DNA of 64,000 bases from Methanobacteriaceae archaeon (lineage in GTDB: Archaea; Methanobacteriota; Methanobacteria; Methanobacteriales; Methanobacteriaceae). The translations under genes were made by a program, and so were the position numbers. The DNA lies in NCBI GenBank assembly GCA_027318585.1, contig DAHVOW010000009.1, forward strand, positions 1-64,000, given 5' to 3'. Shown here one piece after another: positions 8,852 to 17,209 of this stretch; the stretch's first letter is position 1; every line of letters begins with the position of its first letter. The notes under the pieces were generated by a model. That model worked only from the letters and a program-made list of their open reading frames with translations. It ran no database searches and was not told where the DNA came from.

Positions 8852-9417
8852 TTTACTACCTCCTGTATAAAGTATTCATGAATTCGGGTATCATCGGTAA
8901 GTTCCGGGTGGAATGATAAGGCCAGGTTGTTCTGGTACCTTACTGCTACCACTTTATCTTCTATTTCAGAGAGAATTTCCACTTCCGGGGGAACTTCACA
9001 GGCGTAGGGGGCTCTGATAAATATTCCCGGATATTTATGGCCAAATATTTCTATTTCCTGTTGGAATGAAAGCTTCTGACGCCCGAAGCCGTTTCTTTTA
9101 ACTTTCATGGGGATCACCTTTAAGAGGGGTTGTTGGTAGTCGGTGGCACTGGCCAGGAGCACCATACCGGCGCAGGTTCCCATGACCGGGATCTGTCTAT
9201 CCCTGATGATCTGTCCGATTCCCTCCTCCTCCAGAAGCTTGCCGATGATGGTGCTTTCTCCACCGGAGATGATGATCCCCTGACAATCGGCCACCTCTGA
9301 GGGGGATTTTACCTTAACTGCCTGGTTATCCAGGCCCATATCTTCCAGGACCCGAGTCGTCATATCCAGATGTTCGGTAACATCGCCTTGCAGGTCTAGA
9401 ATCCCTATCTTTATCAT
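8839..9417 (-). CDS. pdxT: Pyridoxal 5'-phosphate synthase glutaminase subunit PdxT
   Basis: A 192-residue class I glutaminase of the PdxT/SNO family. It has ILDLQGDVTEHL at the N-terminus, the ISGGEST motif at about 50-56, the nucleophile Cys in GTCAGM near 79-84 and the His-Glu pair in SFHPEL near 168-173. With PdxS (not in the window) it makes PLP from ribose 5-phosphate, glyceraldehyde 3-phosphate and glutamine. It is the first gene of the glutamate synthase operon, overlaps gltB1 by 13 bases and sits directly behind an NrpR-type operator. That would place vitamin B6 synthesis, or at least this glutaminase, under nitrogen control. Confidence 0.92.
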   Translation of the reverse strand: MIKIGILDLQGDVTEHLDMTTRVLEDMGLDNQAVKVKSPSEVADCQGIIISGGESTIIGKLLEEEGIGQIIRDRQIPVMGTCAGMVLLASATDYQQPLLKVIPMKVKRNGFGRQKLSFQQEIEIFGHKYPGIFIRAPYACEVPPEVEILSEIEDKVVAVRYQNNLALSFHPELTDDTRIHEYFIQEVVNCVE

Positions 9418-9495
9418 TTTAATTCCTTCTTTAATGTAAAACTAAATTTATGTTAGCCTGATAATATTTGGAAATGTATTCCATATATACTTACC

Positions 9496-9509
9496 GGAAA
9501 ATAATTTCC
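9496..9509. promoter_or_regulatory. NrpR-type operator upstream of pdxT-glutamate synthase operon
   Basis: CCGGAA-AATAAT-TTCCGACC contains GGAA-N6-TTCC. On the minus strand TATA-like AATAATATTTC lies about 28 bases upstream, near 9524-9535, and a second one, TATAAAAATATC, near 9549-9560. A looser GGAA-N5-TTCC lies at 9470-9482 and may be a second weak site. The 9418-9696 gap also contains a plus-strand TATA-like TTATATAAAT near 9603 that probably serves the small membrane-protein gene at 9697. Confidence 0.75.
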
Positions 9510-9696
9510 GACCAGGGCAGTCCCTGAAATATTATTCCTTATGTTAGATATTTTTATACAATGTTTAATTGAAATAGGATAACAAGGGTTATAGTTGAAC
9601 AGTTATATAAATTTTTCCGGGGGGTGTTGGGCACAATCTTTATTTAGGTAATTGCACAAGCAATACAAGTAAGAGAAATATATAGGAGACTAATTA

Positions 9697-9957
9697 ATGG
9701 AAAAGCTTACCATGGGCCTCATCATCATGATCATACTGCTGGGAGGTTTTTTGAGTTACCTGGCCACCACCATGGACACCGGTAACTTCAGCCTCAACCT
9801 ATCCAACAACACCACGGATAACACCACCGTCACCAAGATAAACACCACCCGCACCATCACCAGCCCCAACCAGACCACTACCACCACCAACCGAACCAGA
9901 ACTAACACCACCAAACCTGTAAATACGACAAACAGTAGCAGCTCAGATAATCCGTGA
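9697..9957 (+). CDS. Small signal-anchored Thr/Asn-rich protein, paralog 1
   Basis: An 86-residue protein. Residues 6-28 form a hydrophobic anchor (GLIIMIILLGGFLSYLATTM), and the rest is a low-complexity, exported-looking tail of Thr, Asn and Ser. The tail has many N-X-S/T sequons (NLS, NTT, NQT, NRT, NSS), which fits archaeal N-glycosylation if the tail faces outside. The start ATG is preceded by GGAG. The next gene is a paralog 10 bases downstream. I do not recognise a function. The coding frame is supported by the paralogy rather than by any known domain. Confidence 0.7.
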   Translation: MEKLTMGLIIMIILLGGFLSYLATTMDTGNFSLNLSNNTTDNTTVTKINTTRTITSPNQTTTTTNRTRTNTTKPVNTTNSSSSDNP

Positions 9958-9967
9958 GTGATAAGTT

Positions 9968-10231
9968 ATGGAGAAGTTGACCATCGGACTCATTTTTATG
10001 ATTGTTGTCATGGTGGGATTCATCAGTTACCTGGTGACCACCATGGACTCCGGTGAGATCACCCTGAACACCACCAACCTCAGCACCAGCTACTTCAGTA
10101 GCAATCACACCGCCAACCTAAGCACCCGGGTGAACAACACCCGCACCGTATCCTCGCCCACCAACAGCAACAACAGCTCCACGGACCGGGCCCGGGTTAA
10201 CTATTACAAAAAAAGTCTGGGAATAACCTGA
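9968..10231 (+). CDS. Small signal-anchored Thr/Asn-rich protein, paralog 2
   Basis: An 87-residue paralog of the preceding protein. The anchor is shared almost position for position (MEKLT-GLI-MI---GF-SYL-TTMD-G), while the tail (many N-X-S/T sequons such as NTT, NLS, NHT, NNT, NSS) has diverged in sequence but kept its composition. Conservation of the membrane segment with drift of the tail is typical of a surface or envelope stalk under compositional selection. Function unknown; no other family recognised. It converges on the malate dehydrogenase gene, from which it is separated by 24 bases. Confidence 0.7.
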   Translation: MEKLTIGLIFMIVVMVGFISYLVTTMDSGEITLNTTNLSTSYFSSNHTANLSTRVNNTRTVSSPTNSNNSSTDRARVNYYKKSLGIT

Positions 10232-10255
10232 ATTATTTTAATATAAACATCAGGG

Positions 10256-11212
10256 TTATTCTTCATCCTCATGGTGACTGGTTATAACTTCATGGGTGGC
10301 GGTTTTAACAACCTTCACCGCCTCTAAAAATGCTTCTTTTTCGTCCGGACTCATTTTAATGGGAACTATTTTCTCCACCCCGCCTAAACCCAGTTTAACC
10401 GGCACCCCCAGGCAGACATCGTGGACATTCTCTATTTCACCATTCAGATAGCTGGTGACAGTCAGGATCTTCTTCTCATCCTTTAAGATGACGTTAACGA
10501 TGTTGGAGATGGCGAAGGCCGGACCGTACTCGGTGGAGCCCTTCTTGCTGATGACGTACTCCCCGGCACTTTTCACCTTCTCCACCACCTGGTTTATGTT
10601 GAAGCTTTCAAATTTGCGGAAGCGTTTCACCGGGATACCCCCGATGGTGGTGGAGCTCATGAGGGGCACCATATTATTCCCGTGTTCCCCAATAACCCGG
10701 GTGTGTATCTCGCTGACGTGGATGTCGAAGTGTTTGGAGATGAGGTTCTTCAGCCGCAGGGAGTCTAGGTGGTTACCCAGGCCCATGACTTTCTTGCTGG
10801 AGAATCCGGACTCCTTGAGGGTGATGTAGGTCATGACATCCACCGGGTTGGTCACCACCAGTATAATGGAATCCGGGGCGTACTTGGCAATCTGTCGGGC
10901 GTAGTGGGCTACGATCTTTGCGTTGGTCCCGGCCAGGTCCTGGCGTGACATCCCGTTCTGGCGGGGGACTCCGGCAGCCATCACCACCACCCTGGAGCCG
11001 TGCATGTCCTCCATATCACAGGAGGCCACGATATCTACCTGGATGTCCTTGGCAGCCAGGGCATCGTTCATATCCAGAGACTCTCCCTTGATCTTGTCCA
11101 GGCTCTTTTCCCGGGAGAGGAGAACCATCTCATCCACCAGATCCTCCTCGGCCAGACAGAAAGCCGCGGCCTTACCCACCCGGCCAGATCCTCCCACTAC
11201 TGAAACTTTCAA
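10256..11212 (-). CDS. mdh: Malate dehydrogenase (lactate/malate dehydrogenase family)
   Basis: A 318-residue LDH/MDH-family enzyme with a Rossmann GGSGRVG at residues 7-13, AAGVPRQNGMSR (mobile-loop arginine pair), VVTNPVDVMTY and the catalytic GEHGNNMVPL histidine region. It interconverts malate and oxaloacetate in the incomplete reductive TCA branch of methanogens, which fits the SucD gene elsewhere in the window. Cofactor choice (NADH or NADPH) cannot be read with certainty. The start is a TTG at 11212 and its ribosome-binding site lies in the end of the HEAT-repeat gene 4 bases upstream, so the two are cotranscribed. Confidence 0.93.
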   Translation of the reverse strand: MKVSVVGGSGRVGKAAAFCLAEEDLVDEMVLLSREKSLDKIKGESLDMNDALAAKDIQVDIVASCDMEDMHGSRVVVMAAGVPRQNGMSRQDLAGTNAKIVAHYARQIAKYAPDSIILVVTNPVDVMTYITLKESGFSSKKVMGLGNHLDSLRLKNLISKHFDIHVSEIHTRVIGEHGNNMVPLMSSTTIGGIPVKRFRKFESFNINQVVEKVKSAGEYVISKKGSTEYGPAFAISNIVNVILKDEKKILTVTSYLNGEIENVHDVCLGVPVKLGLGGVEKIVPIKMSPDEKEAFLEAVKVVKTATHEVITSHHEDEE

Positions 11213-11216
11213 AACT

Positions 11217-11774
11217 CTATCCCCGGCTTAAATAGTTCTGGGCCACCTTACGAACATAGCCACTCTTATCATCCAGCGCTAGCTCCAGGGCTTCTTCAGC
11301 CTCTTCGCCCCCTATCTGTCCCACGGCAAAGGCAGCTCCCCCCCTTACAAAGCCACTATCATCATTCATGGCCTTAATAAGGGGTTTTAAAGCTTTTTTA
11401 TCTCTTATATTTCCCAGGGCCCAGGCCGCTGCTCCCCGAACCCTCCAATCATCATCCTCCAGGATCCTGATCAAAGGGTCCACTGCCTCATCACCCATCT
11501 TACTCAGGGCGGTGGAGGACTCCCTCCGGACCCACTTGTTCTCATCACTGAGGGCCTCGATTAAGGGTTCTATAGCCCGTTCATCACTAATTTCTCCCAG
11601 CACACGGGCTGCGCCCTTCCTAATATCTTTATTCTCATCATCCAGAGCGCTTATAAGCTGATACACCGCTGGTTCCCCTATTTCTTCTAAAAGGGATAGG
11701 GACTGTATCTGCACCAGTTCGTCCTCGTCTTTCAGGGTCTGTATAAGTCTTTCCACATTCTTCTGCACTTCCAT
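11217..11774 (-). CDS. HEAT-repeat protein (PBS-lyase-type repeats)
   Basis: A 185-residue protein built of about five 31-residue helical repeats, each with the pattern IGEPAVYQLISALDDENKDI / KMGDEAVDPLIRILEDDDWRV, the CpcE/PBS-lyase type of HEAT repeat. Such proteins are scaffolds for protein-protein contacts; no catalytic residues are expected. It is cotranscribed with malate dehydrogenase, which starts 4 bases after its stop codon. Whether it acts on that enzyme is unknown. A shorter HEAT protein of the same repeat type is encoded at 25182-25604. Confidence 0.88.
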   Translation of the reverse strand: MEVQKNVERLIQTLKDEDELVQIQSLSLLEEIGEPAVYQLISALDDENKDIRKGAARVLGEISDERAIEPLIEALSDENKWVRRESSTALSKMGDEAVDPLIRILEDDDWRVRGAAAWALGNIRDKKALKPLIKAMNDDSGFVRGGAAFAVGQIGGEEAEEALELALDDKSGYVRKVAQNYLSRG

Positions 11775-11893
11775 AATCCTACCTCCCCATGCTTTTAATA
11801 AAAATATGGTAAAAAAATAATCTCACTTGGAAGTTTTATTATGTATTTTTTTCTAAATATATGTTTGTGAGAATTTAGAGGAGTAAATCTACC

Positions 11894-12889
11894 ATGTACC
11901 GTATATGCGTGATACCCGGGGACGGCATCGGACCCGAGGTGATGGAGGCGGCCTTAACTGTTTTAAAGGCCATGGACTTGGATATGGAGTTCTACCCGGC
12001 CCTGGCCGGTAATGCCTGTTTCCAGAAACTGGGAACCACCATACCCTCCCAGACAGTGGACCTGGCCCTGCAGACTGATGCCACCCTATTCGGGGCGATT
12101 ACCTCCGTACCTGGCCAGAGGAGTGCCATTTTAACCCTGAGAAAGGAGCTGGATCTCTACGCTAACTTAAGGCCGGTTAAATCTTACCCGGGCATAGAAG
12201 CTCTCTACCCGGACCTGGACTTTCTGATCGTACGGGAGAACACCGAGGGCTTGTACGCCGGCCAGGAGGAGTACACCCCGGATGGGGCTCAGGCCCTGCG
12301 GGTGGTAACCCGGAAGGCCTCCCGGCGCATATGTGAATTTGCCTTCCGACAGGCCCAAAATAAGGGGTTTAAAAGGGTCACCGCGGTGCACAAGGCCAAC
12401 GTTTTAATGAAAACCGACGGAATATTCCGGGAGGCCTTCTACCAGGTGGCGGAAGAATACCCGGAGCTGGAGGCTGAGGACCTCTACGTGGATGCCGCGG
12501 CCATGTTCCTGGTTAAGAATCCCCAGCGCTTCCAGGTACTGGTCACCACCAACCTCTTCGGGGACATCCTCTCCGATGAGGGGGCCGGACTGGTGGGAGG
12601 ATTGGGCATGGTGCCATCAGCCAATATTGGGGACAAAAATGCCCTTTTTGAGCCGGTGCATGGCTCGGCTCCGGACATCGCAGGCCAGGGAGTGGCCAAC
12701 CCCACCGCCATGCTGCTCTCGGTGGTGATGATGCTCCGCCACCTGAAAGAAGAAGATGAAGCCAGTAAACTGGAAAAAGCTTTGTTGATGACTCTAAAGG
12801 AGGGTCGGGTTCTCACCCCGGATTTAGGGGGAGATGCGTCTACTTTAAAGATGGCCCAGGAGGTGCAGGGTCATCTGGAGTCTTGGTGA
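11894..12889 (+). CDS. Isopropylmalate / homoisocitrate dehydrogenase family enzyme (AksF- or LeuB-like)
   Basis: A 331-residue decarboxylating dehydrogenase. It has VIPGDGIGPEV at 7-17, the substrate-binding LRKELDLYANLRPVKS near 83-98, VRENTEGLYAG near 113, VHKANVLMKTDG near 163, the metal site NLFGDILSDEGAGLVGG near 219 and PVHGSAPDIAG near 250. Two candidates exist in methanogens: LeuB (leucine pathway) and AksF (homoisocitrate dehydrogenase for coenzyme B). The FGAITSVPGQRSAILTLRKEL region and VDAAAMFLVKNP resemble my memory of AksF somewhat more than LeuB, but this is not decisive. A TATA-like TAAATATATG lies about 40 bases upstream of the ATG. Confidence 0.85.
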   Translation: MYRICVIPGDGIGPEVMEAALTVLKAMDLDMEFYPALAGNACFQKLGTTIPSQTVDLALQTDATLFGAITSVPGQRSAILTLRKELDLYANLRPVKSYPGIEALYPDLDFLIVRENTEGLYAGQEEYTPDGAQALRVVTRKASRRICEFAFRQAQNKGFKRVTAVHKANVLMKTDGIFREAFYQVAEEYPELEAEDLYVDAAAMFLVKNPQRFQVLVTTNLFGDILSDEGAGLVGGLGMVPSANIGDKNALFEPVHGSAPDIAGQGVANPTAMLLSVVMMLRHLKEEDEASKLEKALLMTLKEGRVLTPDLGGDASTLKMAQEVQGHLESW

Positions 12890-13032
12890 TCCTTTATTAT
12901 AGGGAGTAGTAAATTTTATATGCTCCTCACAATATAGTTCACCATACTAAAGGGTTAAAAAGCACAGCTGAAAGCTGCCTTTGGGTCATTTGATGAATTA
13001 AATATCACCCCTACTTTAAAAAACTTGAATCA

Positions 13033-13046
13033 ATTATAAATTTATA
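13033..13046 (+). promoter_or_regulatory. Candidate TATA box for FBP aldolase/phosphatase
   Basis: ATTATAAATTTATATG in the 12890-13113 gap is a TATA-box candidate about 70-80 bases upstream of the FBPase ATG, predicting a leader of about 45-50 bases ending in TTGGAGG. I see no small gene in the gap. Confidence 0.45.
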
Positions 13047-13113
13047 TGACCACCCTTCAGCTTTTTAATGCTGTTTTAGAAGTGTTACAATATTATATTG
13101 GAGGTATAGTGTT

Positions 13114-14211
13114 ATGAAAACCACTGTTAGTGTAATAAAAGCAGATGTTGGAAGTATCGCCGGGCATGGACTGGCCCACCCCGCCTTACTCAAAAAATGT
13201 GAAGAAATCCTGGGTAAAGCCCAGGAAGAAGGACTCCTGGAAGACTATTATGTCACCAACTGTGGTGATGACACCGAACTCATCATGACTCACCTTAACG
13301 GTGAGGAAAACGAGGAAGTCCATGAACTGGCCTGGACTGCATTCACCGAAGCCACTGAAGTAGCTAAAGGACTTAAACTCTACGGGGCAGGCCAGGACTT
13401 ACTTTCTGATACCTTTTCGGGTAACATCAAAGGAATGGGGCCTGGCTGTGCCGAGATGGAATTCAAAGAACGGCCCAGTGACCCGGTGGTCATATTCTGC
13501 TGTGACAAGACCGAACCCGGCGCCTTTAACATGCCGCTGTTTAAAATGTTCGCCGACCCCTTCACCACTGCTGGACTGGTCATCGACCCATCCCTCCACG
13601 GAGGATTTGAATTCGAAGTATTCGACGTCATGGAGCACAAGAAGGTTAAAATGACCTGTCCCGATGAAATGTATGACCTGGTGGCCCTCTTAGGCACCAT
13701 CAGCCGCTACGTTATCAAACGCATCCGGAGAAGGAGTGACAATGAAATAGCAGCCTCGGTGAGTACTGAAAGACTGAACCTCATGGCTGGTAAATACGTG
13801 GGTAAAGACGACCCAGTGGCCATTGTAAGGTCCCAGTCCGGATTCCCCGCCGCCGGTGAAGTAGTGGAACCCTTCGCCTTCCCACATCTGGTGGGAGGAT
13901 GGATGAGAGGCTCTCACAACGGACCACTGATGCCAGTGGCCCAGAAAAACGCTTACCCAGTACGCTTTGACGGACCGCCACGGGTCATGGCCCTCGGATT
14001 CCAGATCGCCGATTGCAAACTGGTGGGCCCGGCGGACATGTTCGACGACCCCTCTTATGATAGATCCCGGGCACTGGCCTCGGACATCGCCGAGTACATG
14101 CGCCGACACGGACCCTTCGAGCCCCACCGACTGCCAGCAGATGAAATGGAGTACACCACCCTGCCTGGCGTCCTGGAGATGCTCAAAGACCGTATGGAAG
14201 ATATGGAGTAA
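13114..14211 (+). CDS. fbp: Bifunctional fructose-1,6-bisphosphate aldolase/phosphatase (archaeal class V)
   Basis: A 365-residue protein of the archaeal FBP aldolase/phosphatase family at its usual length. N-terminal KTTVSVIKADVGSIAGH contains the metal-ligand Asp and His, GDDTELIMTH is the next metal motif, and GAGQDLLSDTFSGN, CDKTEPGAFN, FEVFDVMEHKK and RFDGPPRVMALGFQ are family hallmarks. It both condenses triose phosphates and dephosphorylates the product, making gluconeogenesis one-way in autotrophic archaea. Ribosome-binding site TTGGAGG, ATG start. It converges with the DUF434-type gene 28 bases downstream. Confidence 0.96.
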   Translation: MKTTVSVIKADVGSIAGHGLAHPALLKKCEEILGKAQEEGLLEDYYVTNCGDDTELIMTHLNGEENEEVHELAWTAFTEATEVAKGLKLYGAGQDLLSDTFSGNIKGMGPGCAEMEFKERPSDPVVIFCCDKTEPGAFNMPLFKMFADPFTTAGLVIDPSLHGGFEFEVFDVMEHKKVKMTCPDEMYDLVALLGTISRYVIKRIRRRSDNEIAASVSTERLNLMAGKYVGKDDPVAIVRSQSGFPAAGEVVEPFAFPHLVGGWMRGSHNGPLMPVAQKNAYPVRFDGPPRVMALGFQIADCKLVGPADMFDDPSYDRSRALASDIAEYMRRHGPFEPHRLPADEMEYTTLPGVLEMLKDRMEDME

Positions 14212-14239
14212 AATCCATACCTTATTTTTATTTTTAAAA

Positions 14240-14797
14240 TTAGTCGCTTATTTTAGATCTATTTCTAATCAAACCCGGCAGATCCACCACCCTCTTCACC
14301 CTATCCATAAGGGGACCGTCACTGGTGGCTACCACTTCATCTCCACTGTTAGCCAGCTCCCGGTCCACATTGGAAGTGGTGTTGGCTTCTCCAGGGAGGT
14401 GGTGTTTTCTTAACACCGCCCGGGTTAACTGGGCCAGCTCTCCACTTCTGCTCACGGGACGGTCGTAAAAGAAGTGCACCTCTTTTATTTCGGCCTGTTT
14501 TAAAAAGTCCATCAGGGTATCCAGGACAATTAAGGTGTCTTCATGGGGCCGGTACTTACCAAAAACGGCCTGGATATCCCTCAGAACTCCATCATCACTC
14601 TCCAGGACGGTGTCCGAGTGGTAAAGCAGGCTCTCCAGGGTTATGAGTAGGTTGTATCCATCCACTAGAATGGTTTCACCCTTCAAATCTTCAAAAACAA
14701 GTAATCGGGACCTTCTCCTTCGAGCGGTGTGGTCCGAGGAGACCTTACGGGCCAGGTAGTTTCGCTGGGACTGGTCCAGGAGGTAGTGTCCGGACAC
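14240..14797 (-). CDS. DUF434/DUF5616-type conserved protein; true start unclear
   Basis: The open frame from the first standard start (GTG, 14797) gives 185 residues with ILVDGYNLLITLESLL and the acidic, nuclease-like strand EVVATSDGPLMDRV, matching conserved archaeal DUF434/DUF5616 proteins of unknown role. The frame continues upstream for about 25 codons (EAEADLRYLLNRGYPQKGAL), and this part looks like the expected DUF434 N-terminus. In that extension, right behind a strong AGGAGGGG, there is no ATG, GTG or TTG: the codon at normal spacing is TTA. So either a rare start is used or there is a sequence change at the start. The region overlaps the end of the PhoU-like gene. Confidence 0.75.
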   Translation of the reverse strand: MSGHYLLDQSQRNYLARKVSSDHTARRRRSRLLVFEDLKGETILVDGYNLLITLESLLYHSDTVLESDDGVLRDIQAVFGKYRPHEDTLIVLDTLMDFLKQAEIKEVHFFYDRPVSRSGELAQLTRAVLRKHHLPGEANTTSNVDRELANSGDEVVATSDGPLMDRVKRVVDLPGLIRNRSKISD

Positions 14798-14871
14798 GAA
14801 GTTAAGGGCCCCCTTCTGGGGGTAGCCCCGGTTTAAGAGGTACCGCAGATCAGCTTCGGCTTCCTCTAATT

Positions 14872-15525
14872 CTAGCCCCTCCTTTTAGCCACCATGATCA
14901 GCACCCGGTCCGAGGCGTCCTCGGCCCGGTCGGTGATGTCACCCATACGGGTGGCGGTGTTTTTAAGTTCCACCAGTTTCAATATGCCAAAGTCCCCGTT
15001 ACGGTAGGCGTCGTAGAGTTTCTTAAGTATCCGTCTCTCCACCCGGTCCACCACTTCCTCCTTGGCCTCCACCTCATGGGCCTTGCTTATGGCCTGGGAC
15101 AGGTCCTCGTCCAGCATCCCCACGCACTCCTTCAGGACCTCCACGGTTTCGCACACCGCATCCACCAACTCCTGGAATTCATCCTCGAACTCATGGGGAA
15201 ACTGCACCCGGCTGAGGCAGATACCATAGGCGGTTTCCTGGGTCACATCGGCCACACTATCCACCAGCTCGGCCAGGATGATGCGATCCTCCCGGTCGAA
15301 GGGCAAAAAGGCACCCTTGAAAAACTCGATCTCCATGATGCGGCGCACCTCATCGGCCTGGTGTTCTAGAAGGGACATCTCATGGACTTTGTCCTCTAAA
15401 GCATCAAAATCGCCCTGATAAAACAGGGGCATCAGTTCCTGGAGCTTCAGTACACAGTCATAGACCAGCTGGGCATGTTCTCTGAAGTGTTTCTCCACCC
15501 GGGATTCACGGCCAAACAAATTCAT
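14872..15525 (-). CDS. PhoU-like DUF47-family protein (TIGR00153)
   Basis: A 217-residue all-helical protein starting [20 protein letters not shown]. The repeated acidic helices ([53 protein letters not shown]) are the metal-binding E/D-rich motifs of the PhoU/DUF47 fold. Family members often accompany phosphate transporters (PitA) and are thought to modulate phosphate uptake, but no transporter is next to it here. It lies in a minus-strand run with DUF357 and AIP synthase genes. The start ATG follows GAGGA. Confidence 0.88.
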   Translation of the reverse strand: MNLFGRESRVEKHFREHAQLVYDCVLKLQELMPLFYQGDFDALEDKVHEMSLLEHQADEVRRIMEIEFFKGAFLPFDREDRIILAELVDSVADVTQETAYGICLSRVQFPHEFEDEFQELVDAVCETVEVLKECVGMLDEDLSQAISKAHEVEAKEEVVDRVERRILKKLYDAYRNGDFGILKLVELKNTATRMGDITDRAEDASDRVLIMVAKRRG

Positions 15526-15549
15526 AAAAACAATCCTCCACTTGAGGAT

Positions 15550-15783
15550 TTAGATGAGACCTTTTATCAACCGGACTGCATCCAGAAGCCCGTGGGCGTA
15601 GGTGATGCATCCGAAGGCAGTTAAATAATCCTCTTTTTTGAGGTAGTAGGTGGTGTCCTGGGCATAGCTTTTAGCCATGTCCACGATCTTTTCCTCACTA
15701 ACATCCATCTTTATGGACTCTAATTCTTTTATATTTTTTTCAAAAAGTTTAAGGTCCTTATCTATCCGTTCCAGGGCATCCAT
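15550..15783 (-). CDS. DUF357 family protein
   Basis: A 77-residue helical protein ([18 protein letters not shown], then [33 protein letters not shown]). The [27 protein letters not shown] pattern is characteristic of the archaeal DUF357 family, whose function is unknown; the shape is that of a short helical-bundle adaptor. It sits between the AIP synthase and PhoU-like genes on the same strand with short spacers, so the three are probably one transcription unit. Confidence 0.85.
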   Translation of the reverse strand: MDALERIDKDLKLFEKNIKELESIKMDVSEEKIVDMAKSYAQDTTYYLKKEDYLTAFGCITYAHGLLDAVRLIKGLI

Positions 15784-15815
15784 AATCGGTCACCAGGGCT
15801 TAGTTTTAAAAATAA

Positions 15816-16388
15816 TCAGGGATTCAGCTGCTTATAAGAGTGGTACAGTCTCTGGGCCACGGTTATGTATCCCAGGACCAGGACCAACAGCACCGCCAGG
15901 GTCATGATGAAATCCATCTGTAAGAGATAGGCCAGGAAGGCCCCTACCAGGAGGATGACCAGACGCTCGGCCCGCTCTGCGATACCCACATCACACTGGA
16001 CACCGTCCACCTCGGCTCGGGCCCGGACGTAGCTGACACTGAACGCGGCGTGGAGGGCCAGGATCCCCCAGATCCAGTTCACATAGCCCCCGGCGATGAT
16101 CCCGATGATGATGAAGGCATCGGCGAAGCGGTCTGCGGTGGAGTCCAGGATCCCACCGAAGATAGTCTGCCGGCTATGGTTCCGGGCTACGGCTCCATCG
16201 ATGACGTCGAAGAATCCGCTTAAGAGTATCATCACTGCCCCCCACAGGAGTTCCCGCTGGCTGAAGAGGTAGGCGGCAAGCAGGCTGATTAAGAGTCCGA
16301 TGATGGTGATGATGTTAGGGTCGATCCTAATATTCTGGGCAATAGGGTCGGTGAACCTCTTAACCTGGGGGCGTAGTTTGTTGAGCAT
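15816..16388 (-). CDS. Archaetidylinositol-phosphate synthase (CDP-alcohol phosphatidyltransferase)
   Basis: A 190-residue membrane enzyme with the CDP-alcohol phosphotransferase motif: DVIDGAVAR followed after eight residues by [13 protein letters not shown] (D-x2-DG-x2-AR-x8-G-x3-D-x3-D) at about 60-92. Four or five hydrophobic segments follow. Length and sequence fit the archaeal AIP synthase that joins CDP-archaeol and inositol 1-phosphate, the route to archaetidylinositol lipids; another head-group alcohol is possible. It heads the minus-strand run ending in the PhoU-like gene. Confidence 0.85.
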   Translation of the reverse strand: MLNKLRPQVKRFTDPIAQNIRIDPNIITIIGLLISLLAAYLFSQRELLWGAVMILLSGFFDVIDGAVARNHSRQTIFGGILDSTADRFADAFIIIGIIAGGYVNWIWGILALHAAFSVSYVRARAEVDGVQCDVGIAERAERLVILLVGAFLAYLLQMDFIMTLAVLLVLVLGYITVAQRLYHSYKQLNP

Positions 16389-16581
16389 GATTTTTTACCA
16401 AAGTGAGTTTACAGTAACACTATCTGATTAGAAATCTGAATTATTTAAACCTTGCATGGAATGAGATTAAAAAATTGGTGTATAATCGGTTAAATTCTAT
16501 TAGGATGAAACTAAGGTAATTCATAAATTATTTATTGTAATATGATTGATTATTTTATTATTATCATCTTGAGGCCAAAGT

Positions 16582-17202
16582 TTGAACTACTTATACATTG
16601 ATGAGAGCGGAGATTTAGGTCTAAGAGGATCAAACTACTTAGTGATAGTTGCTCTCCAGATTGATGATTTTAAACCATTAGACAGAATTTTAAAGAACAT
16701 GAGACGGAACAAATTCAAAAAAGAACTATCAAAATCCAATGAAATTAAAGCTAACAAATCATCTGTTGAAATTATAAAACACATGCTTAAAGAGTTGAAT
16801 AAGGTTAAAAACACCCAGATTTACTGTACATTTTTAAATAAGAGTTATGTATACAATCAATCCTTGATAAATGATAAAAATAAGTTATATGATTATGTGG
16901 CAGCTGATCTGGGTCGTCGAATAATTGTTGATGGTCATGTAGAAGTACGAATTGATAAATCCAAAGGAAAACAACTCTTAAGAGATGAATTTGACGATTG
17001 TTTTAGAAAAAATTTAGTTAAGGGGTCTCATCTTAGTCAAATCAAAATATATCACAGTTATTCGCATTCATGGAGCGGATTGCAATTTGCTGATATATTG
17101 GCCTGGTCTTATTTCCAGAAATATGAACGTGGAAACGATTTTTATATAGATAAAATAGAAATCGATCAAACACTTTCCAAAGTATGGGATAAAGGAAAAT
17201 AA
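16582..17202 (+). CDS. DUF3800 domain protein (RNase H-like fold), AT-rich
   Basis: A 206-residue protein starting MNYLYIDESGDLGLRGSNYLVIV, the N-terminal YIDESG catalytic-type motif of DUF3800. Near the C-terminus, SGLQFADILAWSYFQKYERG carries the matching QxADxLAWs motif. DUF3800 proteins are of uncertain function, are common on mobile or defence-related DNA, and are thought to have an RNase H-like fold. The start is a TTG behind GAGG. The gene is markedly richer in A+T (many AAA, ATA, TTA codons) than its GC-balanced neighbours, consistent with recent acquisition. Confidence 0.85.
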   Translation: MNYLYIDESGDLGLRGSNYLVIVALQIDDFKPLDRILKNMRRNKFKKELSKSNEIKANKSSVEIIKHMLKELNKVKNTQIYCTFLNKSYVYNQSLINDKNKLYDYVAADLGRRIIVDGHVEVRIDKSKGKQLLRDEFDDCFRKNLVKGSHLSQIKIYHSYSHSWSGLQFADILAWSYFQKYERGNDFYIDKIEIDQTLSKVWDKGK

Positions 17203-17209
17203 GAGCCAG

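Noticed and set aside
9470..9482. GGAA-N5-TTCC near the pdxT operator
   Set aside because: Spacing is one base short of the operator form; mentioned as a weak site only.
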